A stretch of 64,000 bases of DNA from Ectocarpus siliculosus. Taxonomy: Eukaryota; Sar; Phaeophyceae; Ectocarpales; Ectocarpaceae. A model generated the notes under the pieces. The model was not told the origin of the DNA and did no database searches. It saw only the letters and a list, made by a program, of their open reading frames with translations. Location of the stretch: the NCBI GenBank assembly GCA_000310025.1, contig FN649743.1, forward strand, positions 1,218,016 through 1,282,015, written 5' to 3'. The translations under genes and the position numbers were made by a program. This document shows positions 46,101 through 57,619 of the stretch, piece after piece. Position 1 is the first letter of the stretch, and each line of letters begins with the position of its first letter.

Positions 46101-49100
46101 AAAAACTGCTGCTGTGAGACGTGTGACAAGTGTACTAATACACACGACCTTCAATTGATGGACACGAGCCGCGTCCTCTTTTCATCATGTCTGCAACTTT
46201 CAATAGGGTGTCGTGTGTACAACAGAACATCACAATAGGCCACGTGCTAACGATGGTTGTGGCGTTGTGGTAGTGTTGTTACCCTTGGTGGCTATAATAC
46301 CTATTTGGGGCTCTACACCAAAATGATCAAAATGAGGCGTGTCTTGTTTTCGCCTTGGGTGTTTTTGGTTTTTGGTTTTCGGGACGCATACTAGGCAGAA
46401 CGCATACCAGTATTAGGCAAAAGGGACGCATACGCATTCAAGCAAAACGGAAACATCCGTGTTTTGAAATAAAAGAGAAGATGTCCGGGACCGGGCGCGG
46501 CCATGCTCCGCAGGCCGCCAAAAGGCAGCACTGGAGAACAGCACAAGGCACGCCCAACCACGGCACACGCATCGACCAAACCGATATACGGGAAGGACGT
46601 GCATGCATTAATGTATGCTCCATACCCGAGGATTCCTTCCATCCCCAGCACGCGGCCGGGGTCCAGCGCCCTTGAAACGAGGAGCAGTCAACACAAACGT
46701 CCAAGCTTACAGCAGTAATGCTGTTTCACGAAAAAACAAAGGAGGTGACCAACACCGATGACAGACGATCAACACAAAAAAAATCAGGGCTACAGGAGTA
46801 CCGCCGTTTTACGGGGATAAAGCGGTGAAAGACCGACACCCACGACAGACACAAGGACCCAAACCACCTTGACGAAAACGAAAAGGTACGAAGCCTACGG
46901 CTTCCCAGAAATATGTGAAACCTTTTCAAATACTTCCACGTCTCAAATTGACGCGTCAACAAAAACAAGGCACTTGACGACAGCAGCGCATACGATATGT
47001 AACCGAACGCAATACCAGCAGGCTGCACCATCGACAAAAGGTTTAAGCGGTTGCCACGAGCGTGTGTCAGGGTTTCTCTGTTTGAGACACTGGTTGCGTC
47101 ATAGCGCGGGTCTTACACCGGCTGATCCAAAACACGGACCAAGTGAATCGCTCATCATACACACAAGGAACCACCTCTCGTACCCGCAACAAAAACAACC
47201 AACCCCATTCAAGTGCTGGCCGCTAAAAAATCATGAGTACGTACGCATCCAAGAGGACTACCCTCAGTGTGCACCACTAGAGACAAAACGAACAAAAGGC
47301 AATATCAACTGCATTTGCAAGAACTTTCCACAGACTCGAAGCGAACACAAAACATTGATGAAAAACAGTGGACATACAAGCGTGACAAAAGGGACCCGGG
47401 GGCAATAAAACAAAAACCTTGATGGTTCCAACAAGACGGGATCATCATCGGTCCAATCGCGATCGACCACTGCTTCAAAGACTTTAGTACCACACCACTT
47501 CGGCCCCAAGTTCGTGTGACATTGAAGTTCTGGATGCAGCGGTCGTCCGCGAGCAGACCCGACAGTTATGCCATATTTTTGAAGTAAGAAAAGGTGTCTA
47601 CAACCATGAATATGGTTTGATCTTTTTATCCCATGATCATGTTTTTGTCACATCGACAAATGGGTCAGCATCACTAGCGTGTGTCAGGGCTTCTCTGTTT
47701 GAGACACTGGTTGCGTCATAGCACGGGTCTTACACCGGCTGATCCAAAACACGGACCAAGTGAATCGCTCATCATACACACAGGGCATTGCAGTACCGTC
47801 TCTTATCCACGACTTGAAAATCCAACCCCATGCAAGCGCTGGCTGCTTAAAATTCGTGAGTACTCTACGCAGAAGGATGACAGTCGGTGTGCACCATTAC
47901 ATAGAGACAAAACGAACAAAACGCAAGAACAACTGCAGCAAGAATTGTACACAGACTAGAAGCGAACATACGACGTTCATCAAAAACAGTGGATATATAA
48001 GCCTAAAAAAAGGGACCCAGGCAAAACGAAATGAAACCCTTGCTGGTTCAAACAAGACGGGATCATCATCGGTCCAATCCATCGACCAGCGCTTCCAAAG
48101 CTTCAGTTTCACACCACCTTGGACCCATGGTGTGATGTGAAAGTCTTGGAAGCACCGAACGCTTGAGGGGAGACCGATAGTTATACTGTCTTTCTGAAGT
48201 AAGCAAAAGGTTGTGGACAACCATGGACATGGCTTGATCTTTCTTATCCCATGACCATGTCTTATCACATCTTGTCACATCGACAGAAAGGGTAGGCACC
48301 AATAGCGTGTGTCAGTGTTTCTCTGTTTGAGACACTGGTTGCGTCATAGCACGGGTCTTACACCGGCTGATCCAAAACACGGACCAAGTGAATCGCTCAT
48401 CACACATACGCCACGTCGTGCAAACCTCATTTGTCCGGTCGACACAAAAAAAAATGTAAAAACTGTTTACTGAATATGTACGGTCAACACAAGCAAAAAA
48501 TGTATATAAACTGTTTATTAAATAGCTTCAATGCAACACACAGAACAACGTCGGGTCAGGCTTTCTCTGTTTGAGACACTGGCTGCGTCATAGCACGGGT
48601 CTTAAACCGGCTGATCCAAAACACGGACCAAGTGAATCGCTCATCATTCCCCTTCGAGGCCCGTTGAGGGCGAGTGGCCTTCCGCTTCCTTACACTCACT
48701 TCGACATTTCGAAATATTGCTTTCGCTCACAAGTTCCAATGTGTTCATTTTTCCAACGAAACATGGTGAACTGACACAACAATAGGGATGAGACAACACG
48801 AGAGAACAAAGGGTCGGACGCACCGAACGTCGCTCAAGAGAGTCGACAAAGAGTATGAGTTTGAATGTTACCGACCAAACGATGGTATATTAATACGAAC
48901 GGCAAACCAAATCAAAGTCACGACACGACAACAACGACAACGATTGACTGATTTCGTGGAGTTGGTGAAGTCAATTGCAATTGGACCGCCACAGACGGCA
49001 CCAACATCAAGAACGATTCTTGTCGATTTGTGTTCAAACTCACGGTCTGGCTCTCGGTCTTCATCGCGGTAGATCGGCGGCTCTTTTCCGGTGCGTCGTC

Positions 49101-52100
49101 TACTTCCATGGCGGCTTCATCTTCGGCGCCTGTCAGAACCAACCAATTCATGGACCAAACGTCAGTCCAAGAGTACGAAAGCGATTGAGAAAAACAGCAG
49201 ACCATGAGGCCGATTTGTCGTCAACCGGCCACGCAAGTGGTCGCCTACACAAGTCGACCACGGCTGCATTCGTTCAAGACAAGCAGGAAGGTGGACCGTT
49301 ACAGACGGGTACCACAGCAACAAACCTGATATAGACAAAACGCCGACCAAATAGCCAAGCCGCTCTGTTCGCCCACCCGCTTATACTACGAGCAGATTTT
49401 GTCAAATTGTCCGAACCGTGTGATTGAGCGAGGCAAGAACCACAACGAAACAAGCTCACCTTCCAGAGTCAAGGCCAGGTACGACCTGATAAGGCGGTCA
49501 ACAAGTCTCCTAATGAGACGTGGAAGCGAGTGCGAAGGCCAGTAAGGGTAGGTGCAGAGCCTTGTCAGGGACTCTCCGTGCCGGCTATCTTGGTCAGGTA
49601 GGTGCTGCACGTAGCTGTCAGGGTACAGACAAGAAGAAGAAAAAATATCGCAACACCAGAGCAAGGGTGAGTCAAGTCGTCCCGCAAACCAACCAAGAAC
49701 CAAAAGAGAAAGGCATGGTTGAGATGTAGGCCGTGAGAGGCTCTTGACGGCCGAAGGTCGGTTCAGCGTATGATTGTGGTCACACGGGCGAGGTTTTTTC
49801 TTTTCACCCCCTATCAAATGAATCTTAACCCCTTAAGATATCAAAGACGTGCGCATTTTTTGTCTCGGTGCACGCGTCTTGATTACAATATTACCCCCCC
49901 CCCCATACACACAAATACCTCACGGCGCTTCGCGCTTGGTGATGTGAGAGCCTGGTCCGGTGAGAACCCGGCGTGCTCCGTCCCGGCTTTGTAGGGATGC
50001 GAGGTCAATGGTCAAACGACTACGGCATGCACGACTTTGAGTACACCCCCCCCCCCCCCCCCCCATACACACACCCACACTCGACGAAGAGGGTAGATGG
50101 AATCAACGACGGGCCAACGTTTGTTCGACAAGCACAACTTGTGCGTCGACAGCGACAATATTCAGTTCGCCTCTCGGCTAGGCTATAAGCAACTGACCGA
50201 ATCCTGTACTGGGCGGCAACAATGACGCAGACGGCGTGGTTTTCCCTAGTTCATTCTTCGATAGTTTTCTCACGGCTCGTACACACCTCTGAAGCAGTAG
50301 CCACAAGAACGCTGTGGCGTCGAACTTCTGGGCAAGGCCCGCAAGGACACCCGCGAGGGATTCCATAGCCGATAACTTCTCGAAAGCAGCGGTTGGAAGC
50401 AACAGAGGTGCCGCCGCCGACGAGTTTGAAGGATCCTTCTTCGAATAGAAACCCACTTGCGTCTGCGCCAAGAGAATGTCGCGGTACCAAGAATGCCAAG
50501 AGAAACCGCGTGTAAGAAACAAGAGGAATTTCTTGCGTGATACGCGGACGCCGGACCTGAGGTCCACCCTCGAACAAAAGAAATTGACACCAAACCACGG
50601 CAACAGGCCGGTACAAGGAACTGTGTGGACGAAAGTTCGTCAACCGAGAGCAACTCCCGACACGAAATCGCTGGTAAAAACGACCACGCGGAACATTCGC
50701 AACGAACAGGAACAGGTTGTAAGTCGATGGCAGAAAATAAGCTTGGAATCCACCTTTTGCCGCGCGTGTACATTGTAGCCACATCGTTGGGGCGCAAAAA
50801 GTCAAACACACTCTGACGGAGAAGAACCTGTGTACAATTACGATGCCTGAGGGCATGGCAGCAGCGTCATCTGCAACGCACAACTCATAACGGCAACATT
50901 TAACCAGCAGAACGTCACCTCAATGCTGCGAATCAATGATCCCCATCAAATCAAAGGTGCTACACACAAGCGGCCCGGGTGCATCGGAATCTAAGCAGTG
51001 AGATCATGCAACGGCCACTACAGCCGCAGTCATCTGACACGCATGAATATATTGTTGGAAAATTTCGTCATCAGCACCGAGCGGCTCACACCAAACACCA
51101 CACACCAAACACCTATGCTCTTCACCACTGGCGTCCTTGAAATTCGCTCGCCGGAATGCCATCAACCAGAGCAACCAACAGCACGCGGAAACATAACCAT
51201 AACCCACAAACCTTCACACACAACAGTAGCGGGGGGCAAATCGCTCTCCCAAACATGGACGAGACGAGAACAGACGTACCTGGGCGACAGCTAGGGCACA
51301 CAGCAGGGATGGCTCTAGCCCCCCTTGGCAAGGCTTGCACACGAGGGCGGTAAGCGCTTGGCCGGTCACGTCCAGTGAAAGAGGGCCCTTGCCCGACAAA
51401 GCTGAGAGGATCATGTACGAAGCCATCTGGGAAGCAGTTGATTCGGGTTTGGTTGGTAAAAGTGAGCCAGAGTTTGTACCAAAAAGTGATGTTGCGACGC
51501 GGCACGGCAGGAGATCCGAAGGCAAAGGAATGGAAATGTGTGGCGGATAAGCTACGCCTAGCCTTCCGCATTGTACAAGAGACAACGCCCGGAGGGTGGG
51601 AGGGGGGCAACACACAACAACAAACGCCCCCCCACTTTAGGTCACGCAGTCGACCAAATTCACGATATCGCACAAACCACAGGTTACACACGACGCGCTC
51701 CCGTACTCAAGCTGTTAACAACACGTGAAAGAACAACAAATATATATTGCCTCGGCCGCGCCGCCACCACCCACCTGATACTCGGGGGACTTCGTGGCAG
51801 ACAGCCCGTGCACGACAGTGGGCACCAACGCTCGGAGCAAAGGATCGGAGGTCGTGCCCAGGGACGCTAACGCCTCAACCACGGTCGCGGCGTAAAACGA
51901 GAAAAGCTTCGCCCTGCCGGCTGCCGTGGCCGCGCTGACAGACGACGTCGATGTCGATTGCGCCGTCGCCACAGAACAGGACGCGGCACGGGCTGCGGCA
52001 CGGCGCGCCGATACGCAGAGGAAGCGGAGGAGGCCGAAATCTCGTGCACACCTCCGGGCGATCGCCTCCCGGGGGAGCGGAGATCCGGTCTTCTGGACAG

Positions 52101-55100
52101 GGGTCAGGAACTCCCATCTGTTCATTAAATTATTGCAAAACGCGGCGCGATTGCGTCATGGGGCACGATTGGGTCAGGAACTCCCATCCTTCATTGTATC
52201 ATCATTTTATTTTATTTTGAAAATGCGGCGAGATTGCGTCATGAACTCCCATTTGTTCGTTGCGTCACCGCCATCGGGCCTGAATGAGGGAACGTTCGTC
52301 TCCGCGCTGCAAAGAGTGGACCACTCCTGGTGGTGTGTGGTGTAGTGCGGGAGAGTTAGCAGACCATGTTCAAATCCTGTACTTCCTTACTATGTTCCGC
52401 TGGTTTGAAAATGCTTTGGGTTGAGAGAGACACAACAGATACGAGAGATTGTCCACAGAGGGAATTGCGCCACTTCTGCTTCAACAAAGAGGAAAAACAT
52501 ACTGCGTGACACTGTCCTCTAGATTTGCTGCAACTCAAAACGGCGACCACAAGACCAGTCACAACAAGGACAGACTTAAATTGGCCGCCGAAAAAGTTGC
52601 TGCGACCAACATAGATAAATAGGATGTGTTGGTTGTTTTACCAGTGGAATCCAACAAGTTTCGTTCACATAAAATGCTTATATTTCCTTAATGTATTGAC
52701 AGCTTATGTACCAGTGCAAAAGTTAAAGGTTGCTTAGATCCTGCATCTGGCAATTCTCGACAAGAGCAAGTAAATTATTTTTTCTGCCGGAAGGAAACGT
52801 CGGTTCCACAGACACCGACAGTGCAGCAGCCAGATGTCATCCTTCAGATTTGCTTATGATCGTATTTTCTCTGGGGGGCAAGAGGAGTCTCCGCAAGAAA
52901 AGACAGGGCCAAGCTGTTTAGAAAATTCGTGAGGAACCTCTACCGGCCATGGAGACGGAATGTTTTTAATGGAGAACTTGATCGTGATAACATGAGAAAA
53001 CTTCTTCCTTTTGATCATGAACTTAAGCGAGGCATTGGCGTACGTTCTTGACTGCTGTTGCTGACAAAACTCGACAGTTACAAGATCGACCAACAACCTG
53101 GACCGTCACCTCAGCAACATTACTCCTCAGACCCTTTCTTGACTTAAGAGTCGAAAACGTGCCTGTGTTGGCGCCGTTCCAACAAAAGATGTAACCTCTT
53201 CACACCGTGTGCGTGCAGACGACGAATCTTGATTCTTTGCTCCCATCCAACACTTCGCCGTCACCTCTGCTACTTGCTACCTGCAGTTGCTTCTTTCGAT
53301 GAGTTATCGGCAACGAAACCCCTATGCGGGTGTCGTCCCAAGGCTGGCAGAAGTGGCCTAAGCCCCTGCTGGTGCAGGACTCACGACAAACAACGCCCAA
53401 CACGCAACACCAAGGACAGAAACCTCGCGGCAAGTAGACAGCATTCGTTCATCGCCGTTCGCTCACCTCGACCCCTTGAGGCTGAGCAGCTGAACCATCC
53501 GCGCGAAGGCCACGGTGTCGTGCCAAGGCAGGCAGCACTCCACCACGGCGTCGACGTTGTACTGGTAGACCTTGTAGTGCCGGATCAGGTACTCGAGGCA
53601 GAAGTGCGCCTCCCGGCAGGCGAAGTGAGGGGACAGCAGGGCCAGGAAGGCCGAGATGCTCTTGTCGATGCGGTCATTCGACTCCTTGGTCTGAAGGTCA
53701 CGCAGGGTGCCCTCCGCTTCCTTGCTGAACAAAGTGTCCTGTGACATGATAGAGGGGGGTACAGGGAATAAACTCGTCATATGCTTCGGTTATCCTAAAA
53801 CTGCGGACTGATCGGACATCAGATTGACAAGGAACAAAGACACGCCGGAGGGCGGGGGTGGTTGGAGAATCGATTTGTCATACAGGGTTGGCAATTCCTA
53901 ACACTGTTGTTGACTGATCGAAAATCAGATCTTGAAGAAACCAAGACACACGCTTGACGGGGTGGTGGTTGAATCGGGAAAACATGAATTCGACGTTCCA
54001 TGGTGGCAGAGAACTCAAACAAAAAACTTCATCTACTCTCGGTTTATCACTCTGCAGAGGACGTATCACGTCATCACATGATTACCGCTGTACGTGTACG
54101 CGCAGCCAGGAGCAAAACATAATGTGCGGGCTCTGATTGTCCGGGTCGTCGTGGAAAAAAAACAGACCAGGAATGCCCAGAAGCCCATCGCTGTCAGACG
54201 ATTGATCTTGCGCTGCCATATGGAAGACTCGGTGGTGGGTGGGGATGATCCACACCGAGAGGCAAAGAGGAGCGCTGAAAAATACAACACCTTGCATTTT
54301 CGTGGTGTTTTTTTTTTCAACCACGGCGTGTGGGTCAAGCACGTACCGAAAGCTGTAGACTGGCGTCCCGTATATTTGTACATGGGACGGAAGACATAGT
54401 ACAGAATGCCTCGCTAACGACTGCCGTAGAACAGTCCTCTGGAATCAGTTCAAAGTCGGCTCGCTACGATTGGGCCAAGACTTATTACGGGCCAGACAAG
54501 ACAAGCATTGGACGAGGAGGCATTTATAGGGGAGAAAACGATTCTCTGGATTTGCCCTGCACAAAACCTTTCTTTAGTACGGAGCCACACTTTTCCACGA
54601 GAATAGTGTCGGCGAAGCAGTGTCATTGCTGCTGCTACATGCTATTGTAGCTGATTGACAAGTCGATTTGATGGCTCTCGACACTGCTGTGCACCACAAG
54701 AAGTGACTGCCATGAACAGGGATGGATGCGTCCAAGGGTAAGTGACTGCCATGAACAGGGATGGATACGTCCAAGGGTAAGTGACTGCCATGAACAGGGA
54801 TGGATACGTCCAACGGTAAGTCACTGCCATGAACAGGGATGGATTCGTCCGAAGGTAAGTGACTGCCATAAACAGGCATGGATACGTCCGCAGGTCGAAT
54901 AAAGGTCACTCACGCCCCAAGATTGGGGCGGGAGACGTTGCGCGAAGGCTACGTGCCACTGCTGCTGTTGCGTCGAGTTCCGCGCGCATTCCTCCCTCCG
55001 TCACGTCTTCAAGGAAACAGACCTCTTTTCGCGTGCGTGCATACACAGAAACGAATGAACACACCTACCTGGAAGGGGGAAAAGTCTTGGTCCACGGCCT

Positions 55101-55652
55101 CTAACCGCTGAAGCCCCATTACTGCAGTCTCCCTAACGGACGACAGGTCCACTTCGGCCGCCTGGCGCGATAGAGTTTTCAAACGTGAAGCGCGGAAAGA
55201 GGAGGACACAGCGGCTCCTGTTTGTACACATGGGCATGTCTGTCGGCTAATATTTTCCTGCGGAGATTATATTTCCTGGGGCTCGGTGAAACTCACACGG
55301 ACAATAAGGCAGCAGCGGCATTTTTGTACATGCGCGCGTGAAAAAAGAACACGCCTTCTTGTGTTAGCCGGCCACCAGGTGTTGTAGGAAGGGAAAGCGG
55401 GGGGGGGGGATGGTATCTAAGAAAAGACACAGGTGGTGATGACTTCTGTCCGTCACCGCTCCCACAGGAAACAGGTTAGACACGTGGCTATATGTAGTCC
55501 AAGACGCGTTTACGGCACTTCTACCATCGTCTCACCTGATCAGGCGTGAGTAGCAGCGACGGCTTGCCCTTCTTCCTCTGGATGTACCCGGACGAGGTGC
55601 CGGAGGAGGCATGCCGCAAGGCGTCCACCTGCCTCCTGAGAGACGACGCCAT
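29592..55652 (-). CDS. UTP10: UTP10/HEATR1 (BAP28), U3 snoRNP-associated HEAT-repeat protein
   Basis: Nucleolar subunit of the small-subunit processome (t-UTP/UTP-A module), needed for pre-18S rRNA processing and linked to Pol I transcription. Exons: 55536-55652, 55069-55161, 53467-53738, 51775-52117, 51280-51426, 50287-50462, 49460-49614, 49044-49129, 44663-44920, 43344-44384, 41821-42651, 40487-40944, 39170-39758, 37751-38313, 36278-36638, 35763-35996, 35039-35473, 34136-34315, 32739-33002, 32279-32504, 31389-31918, 30848-31183, 29917-30597, 29592-29684; 2823 codons with stop, every phase matching. Signatures: N-terminal VDLSSVRETAVMGLQRLEAVD; CLEYLIRHYKVYQYNVDAVV; RWEFLTPVQKTGSPLPRE; HEAT unit RRLHDEDPDVVLA; DDAPAHARRALFSTLVDSLG; BP28CT stretch VELRPLFLHLCEW; end EGVLGESIESYLV. 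It is longer than yeast or human homologues because of Ala/Gly/Ser inserts. The 3' border of exon 32739-33002 is least certain. Confidence 0.95.
34105..34129. repeat. AC dinucleotide microsatellite
   Basis: About eleven AC units in a UTP10 intron, eight bases from the donor of exon 34136-34315. On the transcript this is a GU run directly after the splice donor and could influence splicing. Confidence 0.9.
34699..34865 (+). repeat. Dispersed 165-bp repeat, copy 1
   Basis: Starts AATGTGCGGGCTCTGATTGT and ends GAGCGCTGTC plus a seven-A run. It lies in the UTP10 intron between exons 35039-35473 and 34136-34315. It shares more than 90 percent identity by eye with copies at 38607 and 54121, all in the same orientation and antisense to UTP10. 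An internal stem CTCGGTG/CACCGAG flanks a G-rich loop. Confidence 0.9.
37073..37460. repeat. Two direct copies of a ~65-bp segment in a UTP10 intron
   Basis: GACAAGCGCTCAGCATTAGC and the following 40 bases occur at about 37073 and again at about 37396, with the second copy diverged toward its 3' side. They are 323 bp apart in the intron before exon 37751-38313 is reached from the 5' side of exon 36278-36638. Probably a partial local duplication. Confidence 0.75.
38607..38774 (+). repeat. Dispersed 165-bp repeat, copy 2
   Basis: Same element as at 34699, here in the intron between exons 39170-39758 and 37751-38313. It ends GCGCTGTC followed by an eight-A run. Differences from copy 1 are scattered substitutions and a longer internal A run. 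No clear target-site duplication was found around it. Confidence 0.9.
40199..40319. repeat. Tandem duplication of a ~60-bp unit
   Basis: Two adjacent copies of a unit containing AATTCGTCATAGCCCGGAC and ATCAAATACCTCACCGTTGA, at 40199-40258 and 40260-40319. They differ by a few bases only, so the duplication is recent. It lies in the UTP10 intron between exons 40487-40944 and 39170-39758. Confidence 0.9.
45409..46143. repeat. Long imperfect inverted repeat (foldback), arms ~280 bp
   Basis: Left arm about 45409-45690, right arm about 45858-46143, spacer about 170 bp. For example ATTCAAGGCTTGTGAGGTTC (45600-45620) is matched by its reverse complement AACCTCACAAGCCTTGAAT near 45920, and CAGTACGCTTGTC at the left edge pairs with GACAAGTGTACT at the right edge. 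It sits in the 4.1-kb UTP10 intron. It could be a foldback/MITE-like element or a source of hairpin RNA. Confidence 0.85.
47053..48660. repeat. Tandem array of a ~620-bp unit with truncated copies
   Basis: The module GTTTGAGACACTGGTTGCGT followed by CTGATCCAAAACACGGACCA recurs near 47085, 47698, 48326 and 48569. The first two units are full (about 618 and 627 bp, with matching interiors such as ACAAGACGGGATCATCATCG at about 47433 and 48054). The third is about 245 bp, and the fourth is partial. All are in one orientation in the same intron as the foldback. Confidence 0.88.
49895..50066. repeat. Two poly-C tracts with CATACACACA flanks
   Basis: C runs of about 12 and 20 bases, at about 49895 and 50047. 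Each is preceded by a short T/A-rich word and followed by CATACACACA, suggesting a roughly 150-bp local duplication. Both lie in the UTP10 intron between exons 50287-50462 and 49460-49614. Confidence 0.7.
52104..52255. repeat. Threefold repeat that duplicates a UTP10 3' splice site
   Basis: GAACTCCCAT followed by a TTCAT/TTCGT word and then GCGGCGxGATTGCGTCAT occurs three times, at about 52109, 52176 and 52240. The first copy contains the real acceptor and start of exon 51775-52117 (minus strand GAACAG/ATGGGAGTTC). The other two are upstream, inside the intron, and carry altered versions of the acceptor. Confidence 0.8.
53807..53980. repeat. Diverged tandem pair of a ~105-bp unit
   Basis: GACTGATCGGACATCAGAT...AAGACACGCCGG...GGGTGGTTGG near 53807 recurs as GACTGATCGAAAATCAGAT...AAGACACACGCTT...GGTGGTGGTTG near 53912. 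It is in the UTP10 intron just upstream of exon 53467-53738. The copies share perhaps 75 percent identity by eye. Confidence 0.7.
54121..54282 (+). repeat. Dispersed 165-bp repeat, copy 3
   Basis: Same element as at 34699, in the intron between exons 55069-55161 and 53467-53738. The 3' end is GCGCTG followed by five A, so it lacks the TC before the A-tail. The body is as conserved as in the other copies. Confidence 0.9.
54701..54895. repeat. Minisatellite, five copies of a 39-bp unit
   Basis: Units start at 54701, 54740, 54779, 54818 and 54857; the unit begins AAGTGACTGCCATGAACAGG. Units 1-3 differ by one or two bases, units 4-5 by more, so the array grew from one side. It lies in the UTP10 intron between exons 2 and 3. 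The long minus-strand open frame through it is a by-product of the 13-codon period. Confidence 0.95.
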
Positions 55653-57619
55653 GGTGAACGATGGCGATTCCTACGCGCCTGCTTACGCGGGATGCACAAA
55701 CCAGGTCACGCCGTCAGTGCATGTCAATCAATAAGGGCAGCCGCTCTGTTGTTGACTCTCGTGGACGCAGGTTTGGTATCTCGCAGAGGGGCATATGTCA
55801 ACAACATCGGGCGATGATGGCAGCAGCTTGATTTCGCATGGCACAGCAGTCGCGGCGGAGCACGGGGATGCCTGCCGTGTGAACCTACTGCTTATTTGTA
55901 CTTCATGTAACAGCGGATTGAAGTACAACGTGTTGGTGAAAGCCAGAGTGAGAGGAGTGAGAGGTACTGGGGTGTACCTCAAGGAGTGGCCACTAGGGGA
56001 GACGAGAGCGAGACGAGTTCGTTGCTGTTGCCCACAGCCACCCACCCAAATTACACATGTTGGGAGATGGCTCTGCTGTTGTCAAATCGGTTTGTGTGGT
56101 GGACCCCCCGCACAAATTGCGAGCAATCCAGACAATCCTTTCGCATATCAAACCACGGACGCAGCAACAAGGAAGGTGTGAGCGACCTTTGCGTCTTGGA
56201 CGCGCAGCAGCACCAGCGGGAGGCGAGGGCGCATGGGAGGAGCTCGGCAACCACAGCAAGGAACAAAGCTCAGCAACCACCCAACACAGGCTTCGGAAAC
56301 GTCCTTAGCTGCAGAGCACAGGAGCGCCACAGAGGCATAGACTATTCTCTAATACATCACGCCACCTTCGTGTCTGCCTCACCTGGTGCCGGTGGAGGCG
56401 CCTATGCCTCGACCTCTGGGAGCAATCACAGAGGCGTGTGGGCGTGTGAGAGAGAGAGCTGTGGAGCCAGAAAAAAAAAATAGGGGGGATTATTGGGACA
56501 GATCCCCTCTTTTGCGACAGAGGCGTACAGACTCTAGGATGATCGAGCGGATCGAGACCCGAGGCGCGCGGTCACTGCCACACAGAGGGAAGGAAGCGTA
56601 ATATCGTCGACGAGTTTTGCCACAACAAGCGAGTAAACATTCGAGCAGGGTGAAAACCTAAGGGACATACCGTTATAAAATCGCTGTCTACTGCTGTCTT
56701 GTGAAGTAAAAGCGTCACAGGGAGAGGTTGACGCCCCCACATCATCATCCACATGGCGCCTACACAACTCTTCCACTGCTGTATTTCATCATTCAGACCG
56801 GGTGCGAGGCGTGGGCGAAGGGCGCCACGCTTGCCCGCGAACTTTGGAACCGCGTCAAGAAAATGTCGAATAAAGTCAATATTTACTGAAATTGCCAAGT
56901 TGCTTGAGTGCGCCTGTACTGCACTTAATTGCATAAATATTATATTTGCCGTTGACTCAAGTTTGACTCATCATTTAGTCTTTTACGCAAACAAAGACAA
57001 ATGCCTCTTTCTTTACCTTTCACCAGCAGAAGAAGAGCATTGATCGTCGGCGTCCTAGCGATGAGTTCTACTTCTAGTCCTTTTTCGCTATTAGCTCCTC
57101 GTTGTTACTTCGGTTGATTGTAGACGGTAGTCCAACCATCGACCGCAAGAAAATGACACCACAACGTCGCCTCCGAGGATTCAGTGCGGAAAAAGGAGGC
57201 CGTAGTCTCACCACTGCAAGGCTTGTTATCATGCAGTCTAGTAAAGGTTTCTGCGGCAAAAAGTATGGTGCTCGCGAAAACCTACCGCTCAACATTTTTC
57301 CAAAGAGACACAGCCGAAAGAGGCTGAATCATCATCATCGCCACACCAAGAGCGCCACGGACGCACACAAGAGAAAACCCCGACAAGTTTCATTGCCTGT
57401 AATATAAATGGGACACTTGATTTCTCCGGAAACATCTTCTTTCACTCATCTGTCCTTAAGAACTATGCTCGTGTCTGGTAAACAGTCAGGTTCCTTCCCC
57501 TGAACATGAATCGAACGTGTCGTCTGCTGTTATATTAAACAGACCGATCGCTGTCCGCCATCAACGCGTGGCATTGACACCTAGGCCGCGGCTCCAACAG
57601 CCAACAAATGATAACCTAC

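Noticed and set aside
47053-48660. CRISPR-like array
   Set aside because: Units are long (110-620 bp), spacing is irregular, and the sequence lies in an intron of a nuclear gene.
52360-52385. Box-B-like GTTCAAATCC
   Set aside because: No box A at the right distance and no cloverleaf; chance match in an intron.
54574-54909. Minus-strand repeat protein with 13-residue units
   Set aside because: The 39-bp minisatellite period is divisible by three, which keeps a frame open by chance; it lies in a UTP10 intron with no splice support.
55986-56483. A 165-codon plus-strand frame upstream of UTP10
   Set aside because: No recognisable domain, no splice partners, and composition like translated noncoding DNA.
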